Assembly: GCA_003342895.1 (NCBI GenBank)
Contig: PTFA01000191.1
Span: forward strand, 1,890,101 to 1,954,100
Direction of reading: 5' to 3'
DNA: 64,000 nt
Source: Casuarius casuarius
Lineage: Eukaryota; Chordata; Aves; Casuariiformes; Casuariidae
Shown here: positions 14,691 through 27,500 of the stretch, in pieces
Layout of the letters: the number at the start of each line of letters is the position of its first letter
Position numbering within the stretch: the stretch's first letter is position 1
Program-made: the position numbers and the translations under genes
Notes under the pieces: model-generated
Told to the model about the DNA's origin: nothing
What the model saw: the letters and a program-made list of their open reading frames with translations, nothing else
The model's database searches: none

Positions 14691-16334
14691 TAGTTTCCCC
14701 TCTGGAAGGGCACTTGTAATCATCTGGAGATGAAGAAGCCACTATTTCCTTTTGGTTTGTTGATGATGACTGGCAATTTTGTTAACAAATGTAAAGAATT
14801 GATGTTTCAGTAGGATCTTATGCTAATCATTTTTCTACTGAAGTTATTTAATATATTTTTGTTGCCTTAATTTCAATATTGTAATATCTCCTTTTAAAGA
14901 AAACTGGAAGGAGAACTTCTATCAATTCATATATTTATCAAGTGACAGCAAGAGCTTGGAATTTTTTGCCAGAGTATATGTAACTTCTGCTTCTTGAGAC
15001 AAACATATAAGCAGTTTAAGAGGGAATGTGTATGGTATTTCTGATCTGTAGCAAAATCATATGCCAAAATATATTATGCAGAACTGCAATAGAGGCTAAC
15101 CAGTATGCACCATTGACCTACAGACCAAGAGTCTGTTTTTTGTTTTTCATTAGGATTTTGTCTGGAATTTGCATTTTTAGACTACGCTGAAAGCTTTGTC
15201 TCTGTTTTGGGGACAGCAGTAAGGTTTGCTGGGTGGTGGCTTGGCTCTTATTCAGGAAAGCTTTCAAACTCTTCAGTTCCATCAGCTCCAAACTTGGGAA
15301 AAATGTGTTTTGAAGCCCCCTCCTCCTCAAAGGCTCTGCACAGAGCCACAAGGTCAGATTCCTCCTTGATGTAACACTTGGCCTCTCAGTTAACAGCGCT
15401 AGGGATGAATTTGTCCACCAAGAGAACTGTTCAAAGCAACTTTTTTTCTTTTCTTTCCACTATATCTTCACTCCTGGCTCCTTAAACATTTAATTCATCG
15501 TTTTCCTTTTCCTTTCTTTTGAAAGGGGCAGCCCTGCACCGACTGACTGCTTTCCTAGTGAGAAGTTGCCATTTAAGGATACCCTTAATAGACCTTCTCC
15601 ACTCTGCTCCGTTCCCCTCCTCTATGCTAGGAATTTGGCAGGAACCCCCTGCCTTCCTGGGATTCTGACAAAGCTGACAGCACACCTAAGTGTTTGCTAA
15701 ACTGTGGTAGAGGCCAAGCCAACAAATCACTGGGCAAAGGTCAGTGGGAAATGGCGGTAATCCTGAGCAAAACACCGAAGGGGAAAAACATTCCCCAGCA
15801 TCAAAGTGCGTTTTTAATTGCCTGTGCACTAGACCCAAAGTTCTTTCATCTCTTGTGTATTTAAATCTTGCACGTAAGGAGGCTGAAATTATATGTCAGT
15901 GAGCAAACCGTTACAGGTTTCTAGCTCCTGAAAATGATGAGCAAAGCTGCAGTCCAGGCAAGGCTGAGCTGTGAGCTCTTTCCAAAGTCTACAGCATCCT
16001 CTGGCGGACCCACAAGGAAAAGATTGCCATCCAAGAGAGAAGCCTGATGAGGTTTTGTCTTACATTATCAGGGCAGGGTTTGAGGCTTCTAGAAAAGTAT
16101 TCCAGCTTCACTCATTCTCAACCTGACCAGGAAGAGTTTTGAGAACAGGTCTTCTTTGGAAGATTTTCATGCAAGTGCTGGGTCTTGCCAAGCATGAAGG
16201 ATCTTACAAATCACTTCTCGTGGCCAGTCCAGCATCTCTCCTTTCTGACAGATTCAGGAGCCCAGCTTTCTTCTTGTGCTTAACTTTGTTTATGGGGAGT
16301 TACTCCATGTGCTTCAGAGAGGAAGAGGCAGCCC
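14691..16334. other. Intergenic sequence, nothing recognised
   Basis: No credible coding frame, structured RNA or identifiable repeat. Confidence 0.5.
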
Positions 16335-16425
16335 AGCAATTAGCTTAGGATTTGGGAGATTATATTTCTATTCCTTGCTTTGCTACAGATATACAGGGTG
16401 GCCTTGAGCAAGCGTCTACAAATGT
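16335..16425 (+). mobile_element. MIR-like SINE remnant
   Basis: The order of blocks 'gcaattagcttaggatttgg', 'ctattccttgctttgctaca' and 'ggccttgagcaag' follows the MIR SINE core (tRNA-like head, 'TCTGCCACT', 'GACCTTGGGCAAGT'). Many mismatches; the boundaries are approximate. Confidence 0.4.
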
Positions 16426-19400
16426 CTAGCAGTTTAGTGTCTGCCCCAGGAGCAAAACCTGTATTCACGACAGGGTGGGGAACCATGTAACCCAGCTGGC
16501 AGAAATGGCCACAACTGAGCTGGTTCTTAGTCACTGAGATCAAAGCCCAAGGCATTTTTTCACTCCAGGATGAAGAAAATACTCAGATAAAATCTGGATT
16601 CTCAGGCTGGAATTTTCTCCTGGACTTTGCAGGCAGTGTTTTGGCTTCTAAAGCAAGTAAGTTTTAAAGGGCAAAACAAGTTGTTATGTTCTGTCTTATT
16701 ACAACAGTCCTGCATCTAGATCACTTATCCCAAGCACAGGATGCTTGGGTTTAGTGTCTTCTTCCCCAGTCTGAGAGGATTCAGATACCCCTTCCCCACC
16801 TCCCAACTATTTCATCCCTCCTGTTGAAACTGAGCAGAAAACAACTCATGATTCACCAAGCCAGAGAAAAAGAATAAGACACCCTGCCCTCCCTCTCTCG
16901 CCTCAGTAATTAGGGCACTGGTCAGGGAGGAGGGAAACAGTGCTTGATCTTCTGTTCTAAGAAGCTATGCAGAAAAATTCATGAGTAATCCTTGAAATGC
17001 AGCTTAGCACCCAGGACATTTGGAAAATCAAGTTCACTTCCTCTGGCCTGAGAAATCCACTCATGGCAGAGGGTAATATTGAATCCAGCCTTCCCTGTTC
17101 CCTGGGGGAGTCCTCTGACCACAGGCTACCAAATGGAAGATGAGCAGCAACTCTCAATGCATACTGGAATAAATAATGCTGCTATATTTCATAGGAGCCA
17201 GCACTGACATGTGAAAGGAGAGTTCAGAGAATACCTTGTAAGTAGAGCCCCAAAGATTGACACACAATACAATCCAGTGTAACAGTGTTGCCAAGTTTTT
17301 GCAGCAGTTCATTCAATCTTTATGAAAGCAAGACTAAATTGGATAGAAGTCTGCACTTTATCTTCTCTCCCAACTCCTCTGGGTGAAAATTGTTGAGTAG
17401 AACAGGTTTCAGATAAAGTAAAAGCAAACACCATTCCCTTGTGATAATATATAGGAATATTATCCTGACATTTTAGCATGAATCACTCATATTACCATTC
17501 ATTCTTTCTATTCCTAGAGCTGTGTCTTGACAATAGAAACGTTCTCCGAATACAAACCAAATAATCAGTGTTGAGAACCAAATTCTCGTGGAAGTATGCA
17601 CTTCTCAATGGGAACTATCTGTCAAGCTAGATTTGGCTCTTGGTGTATACAAGTCTAAACAAGTTGAATCTGCACTAGCTATTTTTATTTTAACTATTTT
17701 TATTCTGTCTTTCCTACAGTAGCTTCATTTTCACATAACTGTGAGATTATTTATTTTATATATCTGGCGAGTAACCTGATAATTATAGGATCCAGGTTCA
17801 AATTTGTTTAATAAAACTACAGAGAAGAAAGGTAAACAGTGTAATAACTTTAGATGATGTCTATCTCTTCTTGTTTTTTTTTAACTGAGGAATTTCTTTT
17901 ACTTCACTTTGGGGAATTACAATTATCATCCAAAATGTTTATAAGCCAGAAATTAAAATTTTAAAAGATAAAACCTGCATTTAAATATAAATGCTTTCAA
18001 GAGGGGTTTTCTCATGTACTTGCCAGCCCACAGAGTGACTTGTCACATCCATCAACTGTTTAAAATCACTTCACATGATAAATGACAGTGTGCAATGTGA
18101 GTGCCTATCCAGGTGATAATAATACTGGGTTACTAATTTTGCTTCCTGGGAGAGAAACGGTGACTTATTTTGCAGGAACGGTGGTTCTTTGAGATGTAAT
18201 GCCCATGTCTGTACTCCTCTTGAGCCCAGATTTAGACTGGAATTCCACCAATATTCGGACAACTTAAGTGAGGCGCTTGGTCACCTTAAACTCTGTCTAA
18301 TCACTGGAAACTCTCTCTAATCACTTTCCAAAGGAAATGTCGATCTCAGATGGACTGAACAGTCCAAAAGGAGAGCTTGTCAGTCCACTGACTGTAGGGC
18401 AAAAGCTCAGGGAAATACATTCCTGAGTGAGGCTCCTCTTTTAGAGGGAAACTGGACTCTTATACACGCATGCTCTACAAATATACGCCTGGGTCCTTTG
18501 AGCCAAGACTGTAATCACAGCCCACACTAGTGCCTGGTATGTCCCTGTGCTCCAGTACTGGGAGATTTAAAGGCCAGGATATCCCTGCATCCCAGGATGG
18601 TCCCAGGCTGTGTAATAGTAAGGACAAGGAGGGGTTGTATGTTCACTGCTACATAATGATATTCATGCTTGAAGAGCTGTCCTTGTTTAACATATGGATA
18701 ATTTCTTGGCCTTTGCTTTCCCACAGTGCCAAATTTCTCAAGGTTCAAAACCATCCTACCAAATCAGATGTGTGATAACTGTCAACCAGAAAGTAATTCT
18801 CTTCCAGTAAGCCAAGCTTATGGAGTCTCTTCTACAGTTGGCATTAATTTTTTTCATTTCAGGTGAGTGTATACCCTATCTGAGTGAAATCAGAAATCAT
18901 TAGAGCCCAGAGCCACTTAACAAAGACACTGTCCTGGCGTCCTCTAGAGCCCAACCTGCAACTTGTTCAATGTCTTCTGCAGCACAGAGATATTTTGGAT
19001 GGGCCTCAGGAGAGGAATCCGACCGTTGATGGTCACTTGTAAGCAGCCTTCTGACCTGGAACCACAAAACATTTTGCGAGTTAGTAAGAGAAGTGACCTG
19101 AAGTAATTTAGAGCAATACAGTGCTCTAAAGACTCCCAGCTTTCCCTGACAAAGGAGAAAGTGGGGAAGATGTGGATTTTGTTTCTCATTGTCTACGGAT
19201 ATACAGATCACTGTGATAATGGCCATCATGAATCACTGCTTTGCTGCAGTTCAGTGGGGGAAGAGATACAAGGTCAAGGAATAACCTGTTTGTCTGATTT
19301 GTACATATACACCTCCAGCTCTTAGGAGTATATAGGTCATGAATATTTGAAGAGGACCGCATGGTGAGCAAGGCTCAGACACTTCCAGAGTTTGACTCGC

Positions 19401-22400
19401 AGCCATAAAGAGGCTGCCTATTTTCTAGAAAGAGAAATCTTTAGTCCCTGAAGTTACTGGTGGCAAAGAAAATCCAAAGTTGAATGCCCAGAGATCATGA
19501 CAACCAGCAGCAAATATATATACATACAGACAAGTACTTGCATATGCACTAGAGATGTGAGTCCTGATCCTGGAAGCTGGCCGTATTGTCCAGAGCAGAA
19601 ACTGTGTCTGGATCTTTGGTTTCAAATGCTTTAGCAGCTCTACTTGAGCTAAATAAATCCTTTTTGTTATGCACAGAGACAGCAGCCATCTCCTGAACAG
19701 CACTATGCAAGTAATTGTCTTTTCATGTGCCATTCCAAAAAAACAGACAGAAAAATAATTTGCTTAGGTGCTGGTTTTGAGTTTGTTGTGGTTTGTTTTG
19801 GATTTTTAAACAGTTTTAGGACTAATAGAATAAAATGGCAAATGCAATGTTTTGGATGTGTTTTGAGCAAAAACACTGAAACACTTTACTTTTTTTTTTT
19901 TTTGCAAATGTTGAAAACGTTGTTTTGCCTTGATTGGATTTTTTTTTTTTCAATTTTGTGGAAACAGGCAAAAGCTATATAAATTCATAGATTTTTTTCA
20001 GTCAGCCCTGCTAGTGAAGATATATATTGATCACAGGAAAAAAAAAAGTCACCACAGATATTCTTAATTTTGCTGTGGTTCAGTCGGTAGGCAGAGAGAG
20101 ACAGCAATGCACCAAGTAACAATGAATTACAAACTGTTAGCCAGCTTGAATCAGTTTTCAGAACTAGGGCCCTGCAGCCTGATCCTGTGGAAGATTTCGG
20201 TAAAGCTAGCTTTCTTTCTCAGAGGAACAAAACACTCAGCCCCTTTCATGCAACTTTCAGAAATACACTGCCCAGTTACCTGTAAGAGTAACAAAGTATT
20301 TTACAGTCCTGTATTTCCCCATTTCCCTACTGCCTATCCCCAAAGAGAGGAATCATTCATCTCTTGTCCTCTCTGAACAGGATGGTACAGGCCCACCTGA
20401 GGATCTTTCTCACATGAGGAAACAACAGTAAATGATGCATTTCTAGTTTCCCTGCAAAACAGCCAGTAAGTAAGCTCTGGCGCTCATAATCCCACCTCTG
20501 CCTGAAGTAGATACTCTTTGCAAAAGGGATCTACTGGTTGGTCTATATAATACGTAAGAGCAGGGATTGCCTCATACTCTGTGATATTCTTGATCATGGA
20601 GCTCTGCTTGTGGGGAAATCTTGCAGTTTCTTGAGCTCAAATATTTTAAAAGCACAGCAGGAGGTCTTCCACATATGTATGTAAAATAACAGGGAAAAAA
20701 ATGACCCACGTCTGGAATTTTGAGGAATTCAGTGGGGTCATGCTTGGGATGCAGCTGGAGTATGTTACATTTGAGTTGAAACTGCAGAGCAAGAGACCTA
20801 ACCATTTATCCTCTCTCCCACCAGCATATTTTTTCTCTCTAAACCTGAAGAAATATTTGCAGGTCTTGGAATGAATGAGCATGGAAAGTTAATCTGCATC
20901 ACGAGCTGTCTATTTCTGCTGATGGATGGCAAACTATTTGGCTGAGCTGTGTGCATTCCTGTTCCTGAGCTCCGTGACAACATTGCTGAAACATTTGTTG
21001 ATCCAGTAGCCATGGAATTAAGAGGACACCTAAAGCAGGACTGTCTTTACAGATGCCAAAGTGCTGTTGAGAACTGCAGATGTACTGCAACTCCTTATTG
21101 TGCAGGCTTTGACCCTGGACTCTATGCACATCATTGGTTCTGAGACAGATAAAGCTCTTCTCAGCTTATTAACATCATTTTCCAGCAAGACTGGCCTTAA
21201 CCTGCTGTCTTCATCTATTTATAGATGTGTGAACTATGATTAATCATGCAGTTTCCAGTTCTGGTTTACTGACGGTAAGCTAGCGCTCAGGGTCAGCTAT
21301 TACCTTGAGGATAGCAAGCTCCATGCCCACCAGAACTTTTTAACATGCCATAAAATTATTTCCATCTTGCACTAAGTGCAGACAGCACACACGCCAGCAC
21401 AGCAACGCTATGGAATAAGGAGTGTATAGTGGAACAGCAAGTATACTGCACCTATCTGTTGAGATCCCCACCAGATTAAAAGCGTTAGAGCCACCATGTA
21501 TGTTGGTCTCAGTCTATAGAAAAGGCTCCCTCAGAAAAGTCATTGCAGGTTCAGCCAATCTCTGCTTTAATCTTGTTCCACATCTACGTAAGCATGACTC
21601 GTCTGACTACATTACAGCTCCCTGCTCGTCCTGGCATGTCTTTAAGGTTAGAGAGGAACTTAAACCCTCAATTCCCAGCTCTGGTTACTCACCCCCATCT
21701 AATCATTTCTGCTTTGCTCTGAAAAAAAGGGGTATTTCAAATCACATTCCTGTTCTCAGAGTTACATTAAAATTCTGAGTGATGGTCACACTTCCTAGAG
21801 ACTCTGAGATCCTGCTGAACAGCCCTGTACTGAAAACCAGCTGATCATCAGAAATAATAATGTGGCACTTTGGGGAAGGTGAAAGGTTAATGCACTTTGG
21901 AGGAGTTGCTGAGTGGCAGGAAGATTCTGGTTGAGCTGATAACATAGTTGTATGTTAAACCAGACCTACGGGCTCTTTCCTGGCAGATAGGTCCTCTCTG
22001 AGCAGTGAGAAAGGTGCTAATGTGCACAGCTTATTGAATGGGAAGAGACCATGGCTGAGGCTTGGCAGATAATGGTTTTCGAGGGCCAACTTTTAGGCCC
22101 TCAGAGCTGTCATTTTCATTCTCTGTAGCAACCAGAGTAAATGTACTGTAAACAGTGATGGTGCTCCACAATGTATGGAGGAAAAGCGTGTGCTACTGCC
22201 TCTTCTATCTCTGAACAGTTTGGTCCCTTGCTCTGAAAATTTGCACTTGGGAAATAATTAGACATTTATTTGAAATGAACCCAAGACAGGGATTTTTTAT
22301 TTCATACGTAATTTTTTCGTCTAGTAAATATTGATGGTGATTAAAACAGAACAATTGCTCTTACTGAAAAAAAAGGGGGGGGGGACAATTTCCTTCATGG

Positions 22401-23239
22401 GTTAGTTTTATAATGCTCTCTGTGTTTTTCAGGTTTATATTGCTTGGCTCTATTCCCTAGCCTGCAGGTTTCACATTACTCAAATACTAGCAGGAGACCT
22501 CTTCAAGAGAGGACCATCCTCTCCAGGGTTGAGTAGCATATCTCCTTATGGATCAGAAAGAATGCTTGAAAATCCACAGGAAAAAAAAGGTATGCACACA
22601 TATTCTGTGAAAGCAAGCTGCTGAGAAATAGTTCTTGGGGTCCTCAGTGAAATGCTGTTTACATCCATGTATTTGTGAAGGATGCGGCCTAATTTAAAGG
22701 ACTAATTTAAATTTAAATGATCATGAAAATATATCAAAAAGTCAGTTTAGGCAAGGGGCCATCAAGCACTCATCTGAAGACAGAGAGGATAAATAAGGGC
22801 TATGGCATTTTCCTTTCTCCAGGGACAGGGAATCCCTCTCCCTGCCAAGGGCTGCCCTAGCCCTTGAGGCAAAGTCTGCCAGCTGGAGGCCCCAGGGCTG
22901 GAGCTCGTGTTGGGGAAGGCTCTGGGGGGCACTGGGGAAAGCCATGGGGAGGGCGTTGGCATGGGGAAGGGAAACAGGGACCTGGTTGCCCCGTGCTGTC
23001 GGCATCAAGGAGGGGATGAGCAGGACCTGCTGACCGGGACATTTTGGTCAGATAGAGCCCCCTGGCAGAGGGCAGTGAGGGCACTAGCGTGGGGCAGTTC
23101 CCCAACACGCACCGCCAGGAAGACACCTCAGCCTTCACACATTGCAGTGCACCCTTTGGGAGCTGCCCTGCAGATGCGCAGTGTGGGGACCGCGGCACAA
23201 ACGCCTCCAAGCTGAGCGCTGCCAATCTGCCAAGCACCC
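16426..23239. other. Intergenic sequence, nothing recognised
   Basis: Largely AT-rich DNA upstream of the first CpG island, becoming GC-rich after about 22,750. Short frames such as 18,900-19,229 and 21,422-21,778 show no domain or splice context that I can defend. The CpG-rich frames after 22,850 run through both strands and are compositional. Confidence 0.5.
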
Positions 23240-23660
23240 AGCGGCTGCGGCGCGCCGCAGGAAACCGACGCGACCCCACAGGAGCTCGGGGCGGGGGGGG
23301 CGCCCACATCCAAGATGGCTGCTGCCTATTGGCTCCTCTCACTCAAGATGGCCCCAAGAGAGGCGGGGCAGGGAATGAAGCGCTGAGGTGGCGAGGCCGA
23401 GACGGCCGTGTTGCTTTCGGGCGGGAGGCTGGGGGGCGGCCGACGCGCGAGCGCCAGCGCCAGCGCCAGACGGGCCGTCCCCGAGCCGCGCCGCGAGCCC
23501 CGGGGGGGTTCCGGCTGCCCGCGGCGCCCGGCCGGGAGGAGCGGGCGGCGGCGGCTCGCGCGGGAGCGGGGCGCCCCGCCCGGCAGGGTAAGGCCGGCGC
23601 AGCCCCGGGGCGGGGCGGCCGTTGGAGGGGGGGCAGTCGCCGCGGTGGGTCGGGGCCTGT
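23240..23660 (+). promoter_or_regulatory. CpG-island promoter of the GZF1-like paralog
   Basis: GC and CpG content jumps sharply from the surrounding AT-rich sequence. Inside it are two YY1-like motifs, 'caagatggctgc' at 23,311-23,322 and 'caagatggcc' at 23,344-23,353. Between them is an inverted CCAAT box (ATTGG at 23,328-23,332), an NF-Y-type site. No TATA box is evident, as is usual for broadly expressed transcription-factor genes. A splice donor at 23,588 follows. Inference: transcription starts within about 23,330-23,420 and runs rightward into the gene whose first coding exon starts at 32,642. No other plus-strand gene is available as a target. Confidence 0.7.
23360..23587 (+). other. 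Non-coding exon 1 of the GZF1-like paralog
   Basis: The right edge is supported by a consensus donor, 'CGGCAGG|GTAAGG', with GT at 23,588-23,589. The left edge (transcription start) is a guess. The intron that would follow (23,588-32,640) ends at the acceptor of the BTB exon. The layout copies GZF1, where a GC-rich untranslated exon 1 is also spliced to a BTB exon whose ATG lies just inside it. Confidence 0.55.
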
Positions 23661-24329
23661 GGGGTGGTGGCTTATATCCTTTTACCTTTGATGCGGCTGT
23701 TTCTCTTCGGGGCGTAAGATGGGCCTTTGCGGGTTACCCGCAGGGGGTGGGCGTACATGTAAAGTTACGTCGACTGCATAGAAGTAAATAGTATAAAACG
23801 GGGGGCAGGTCTCGTTAAAAGCTCTATGGTGCCTTGTTAGTGACTTGTGGAATAACCTGGGTACAGTATCCTTGTTTGTGGGTATTAAAGAGTGTCCTTG
23901 AAATGTGAGTATTAATGCTGTTCCGTCTATAAAGTGCCATCAGGTATGATTTTCTCATAGGAAGACCTTTTTGAATCAATTTCAAGTATTTCCAGTTGTG
24001 TCTCTAGTGTAGTGTATTTGGGGTTTTTTGTTTTTGTTTTTTTAGCAAGATAGAATTTAAAGTTCTGTGCAGAAAATATTTTTTCATTACATGACCCTAA
24101 TATCCAGCAGGACATAAATAGGCCAGAAGCTGTGGCAGGAGAAGTGCAGTTATTGTTTTTACTATTTACTAGGAGTTCTGATGTACAGACACCTAACTTT
24201 TTATTTATCTGAATTGTGTGGGAGTTTATGTGAATAAAGTCAATTTTCCAGATGATAAATACAGCTGAATAACTCCAATGGTTATTTATGTCCTCTTTTA
24301 CCACTATGGTAGCTCATAGTCATTAATAT

Positions 24330-24505
24330 ATTTTTATCATCACAATATCCCTGTAAGACAGGGAGGTGTAATCTGATTTCACAGAAAAATAACTGAAGCA
24401 AAAATCAAAAAAAGAAATCATAGGTAGTCTTTGGCCAGTTTGAGAACTGAAACTAGGTCTTACGAGTCTAGGACAGTGAGTCTTACTGCCCTCTATCATG
24501 GCAGT
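24330..24505 (-). mobile_element. MIR-like SINE remnant, antisense
   Basis: The plus strand reads 'ccctgtaagacagg', 'tgatttcacagaaaaataac', 'tgaagc', then 'gaactgaaactaggtcttac' and 'gagtctaggacagtgagtct'. This is the reverse-complement order of MIR (GTAAAATGGGG ... CTGGGTTC ... tRNA-like head). Old and diverged. Confidence 0.45.
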
Positions 24506-27500
24506 TTCTGTGTTCTCAAATATTTTATCTACTGTACTGCAACTTTGACTGTATAATCTCATCCTTTCAGTGGTTCCTTTTATCAGTCAGAATTCGGGGG
24601 GGGGGGGTTGCATTGCTGTTATGATCTACCCATGTTGGTCTTATTTTGCAAAGTTGCAGAGGTATTTGGGCAGTTTCTGCATGATTTTTGTTCGTTTGTT
24701 TTCTTTTTTTGCTAACACCATAAATATTTTCAGTGTTCCCATTTTGACTTTTGCCAGGGCCCTCCATTGCACATATACATGCAGCTATTGTGAGTTTAAA
24801 AGAACCCTCCCTGGGAAAATGAGTCATGTTAAGGAAGAAGTCTCTTCTCTTCTCTGAAGAGAAACTTAAGATCTAATTGAAAAGGCTTAGGGGAGATGAA
24901 GCAACTAAAGATTATGTGTACTTTGCAAAAAGCAGGGCATATGTATGTGAAATAAATTGAATTGCATATTTCTGAAGAATTCTGTTCTCTGATCTGTTGT
25001 GCCGCCGCCTCCTCCTCCTTCCCCTCCCGCCCCCGGCCAATACTTGGGTGTATAAACCACTGCACTTCAACTGCCTTCATTTCAAAAGGGCTCTGGCTCA
25101 TAGAAATTTGAAAGTAGATGTGAATAGCTAAAGTCCAAGAAAAAAGTCTATTTTAGAAGTATTTACTGTTCTTTTTATAAACCCAGTTTTCCTGTTTTCA
25201 TTTACTGTGTTAATTATCTTGAATTACAGACTTGCTGTTGACTGCCTCCTTGTGTCATAAAAGAACTGTGCTCTTACAGCATAAATATAAATCACTTCTT
25301 GGAGATTGGAAGCCGCTTTCTTTTTGAAAAGAGCTGGACACATTCCAAAAGCTGTATTAAGTACTGTAATCAAATTGAAATATGCTTTGCCTTTTGCAGT
25401 GGTTCTGTTAGGCTAATTATGTTTTTCTGTAAATCCTGCTTACATGAGAATTCTCTTAAATACGCGGGCAAAAAAGAGTTGAAAGAACTTACAAACAAAG
25501 CCATAAAATGTAATATTTGGAAAAAATGTTGTTCGTATACTTAAAACTTCCTGCTGAGGAGAAATTGCCTCAGAGACTAGCAACTTGCTGCTTTATTCCA
25601 GAAGTAGCTTCAGGGGTACAGCAGAATGTATTTATTAAGGTTGTTAACCCATAACCAATTCTTTTTTGCTAGCTGATTTCATGAGCAATAACTGCTTCAA
25701 GATGATCCATGATGATTAGTGGTGTCTTTCTCACAGTAGGGTGTGAACTCTGCCACCTCTCTGGAGAGGCTCAGAGCCTCAGAGAGCCTTTTTGAGGCTG
25801 TGAGAAAATATCAGGAAAGAGTGTGGAGCAGCAGAGAGTACTTGTCTTGCTGCATTGCACTTTTTCTGCCTTCATAACCATCCTGAGTCACCACTAAGGA
25901 ACTTGTTACGCCAGACTGCCAGAGTAGATTGGCATATTTGAAGAACAGCAGGCGAGAGAAGTGCTGATCATTATGAGATTGGGTCGGTTAGAGTGATGGA
26001 GGGCAAAAGAGACAGGGTGCAGCTCTGGGAATGCTTGGTTTATGGATGAAGTTGAGCGCCAAAGTTGGGATTATGCAGTCCTGGTTGTCTTGTCTTTGGA
26101 GATGGAGGGACAGAATTAAGCCTTATACTGACAGCGATGTTACTGTTGTTTTTCCTATTCAATTATTAGTTGTTATTTCAAGCCAAGATTGACCTGTAAT
26201 TCTTCTTACAATAAAATACACCCTTCACTTTGGTTCAATAAGTAAATGATATACTGCAACATTTGTCATCCTTATTCCAGTTGCTCTGGTTTGGAATTCC
26301 TTGAGCATCTTTTCTTGTCATTAAGTTTTAATGAAGTATAAAGAGCAAGGCAGAAACAGCTTTCTTAATCCACTGTGAGTATGAAGCTGTCCAATGCCCT
26401 GTTTCCCCTGCTCCTGAGTAGAGCAGAATTTGTATACTGAATATATCCAAAGTATTAACCTCTGGATCTACATTTCTTCCTGCAGCTTGCAAGTGTGCTG
26501 TAGCATCTGTTATGTCTCCCCATAGCTGGTGTGCACTGATTGGGAATAGTTGTCAGATCTTGAGTTGCAAGCATTTTGAAGATGCTGCTTAGTCTCTTGG
26601 AACAAAGTGGTCAATTCACTGTTTCCTTTTATAATATCTGACACATTCAGACTGTGATCTGCTGTCCCCTATATGCTTCTGCAGTGTAAATGATAAGTAA
26701 CAGATACAGCTTACAGCAGTTTGCAAAAATTCCAGCCACAATGAGGTGCAAAATAAAAATGCTGTATGCATTTATTGAAAAGATTGTCCTTGTTCTCAAG
26801 AATATATAAGGTGACTGTGTTATTTATTGTACATTTGTAAGCATTTGGAAATGAACAGTCGTTGTCTGGTAGAATTTAGATAACGCTATTACAGGCTCCC
26901 CACAATTTCTAGCTTCTATGGGACATTTCAACACATGTCTCTTTATTCTTTTACTTACTTTTCTGAAGTGTTTTTTCTATAATAACATTTTTGTTTCCTT
27001 TTCTCTGAGTAAACATCTTTGAACTCACCAGCAGTGAGGAATATGGGGTAAGGAGGTTCTGTACCAATCAGATGAGAAGGCTGAGGTCCCAAGCAGTCCC
27101 ACAGATTTGGGTGAGACTTCTCACAGGATCTCATAGGGAAGAGTACTCTGGATCAAACCCTGAGTTAAGTACAAATATTTAAGGTTCTGTATAACTCAAA
27201 TTTACAGACATTTTATGTCTTGTGGAAGTCACACCTGTCTCCTATGAACATGTCATGTGTACTGCTAATGGTGTCATTAGAAAGCCTTAAAACCAAGAAG
27301 TGTGTACAGTTTTAAAACTTTAAATACAGTTCTAAAACACTATTTGGGATGTCACAAGTTATGAATTACTAATGTCTTGCAAATTAAAAGATGATTATCC
27401 TTTGTGGCACTTGCTGCAGTAGCTTGTAGTAGGAAGAGTATTCTCAAAACTATCTTTTAAGCTTGCTCTTCAAACCTATTCACTCTATATTATGTATTGT

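Noticed and set aside
23089..23691. 200-codon open frame in the first CpG island
   Set aside because: High GC removes stop codons in all frames; the product is Ala/Gly/Arg-rich, has no domain, and overlaps the likely untranslated exon 1 and its donor.
27035..27175. Possible further MIR fossil ('cagatgagaaggctgaggtcc')
   Set aside because: Only one short block matches the antisense MIR tail; the order of the other blocks is not convincing.
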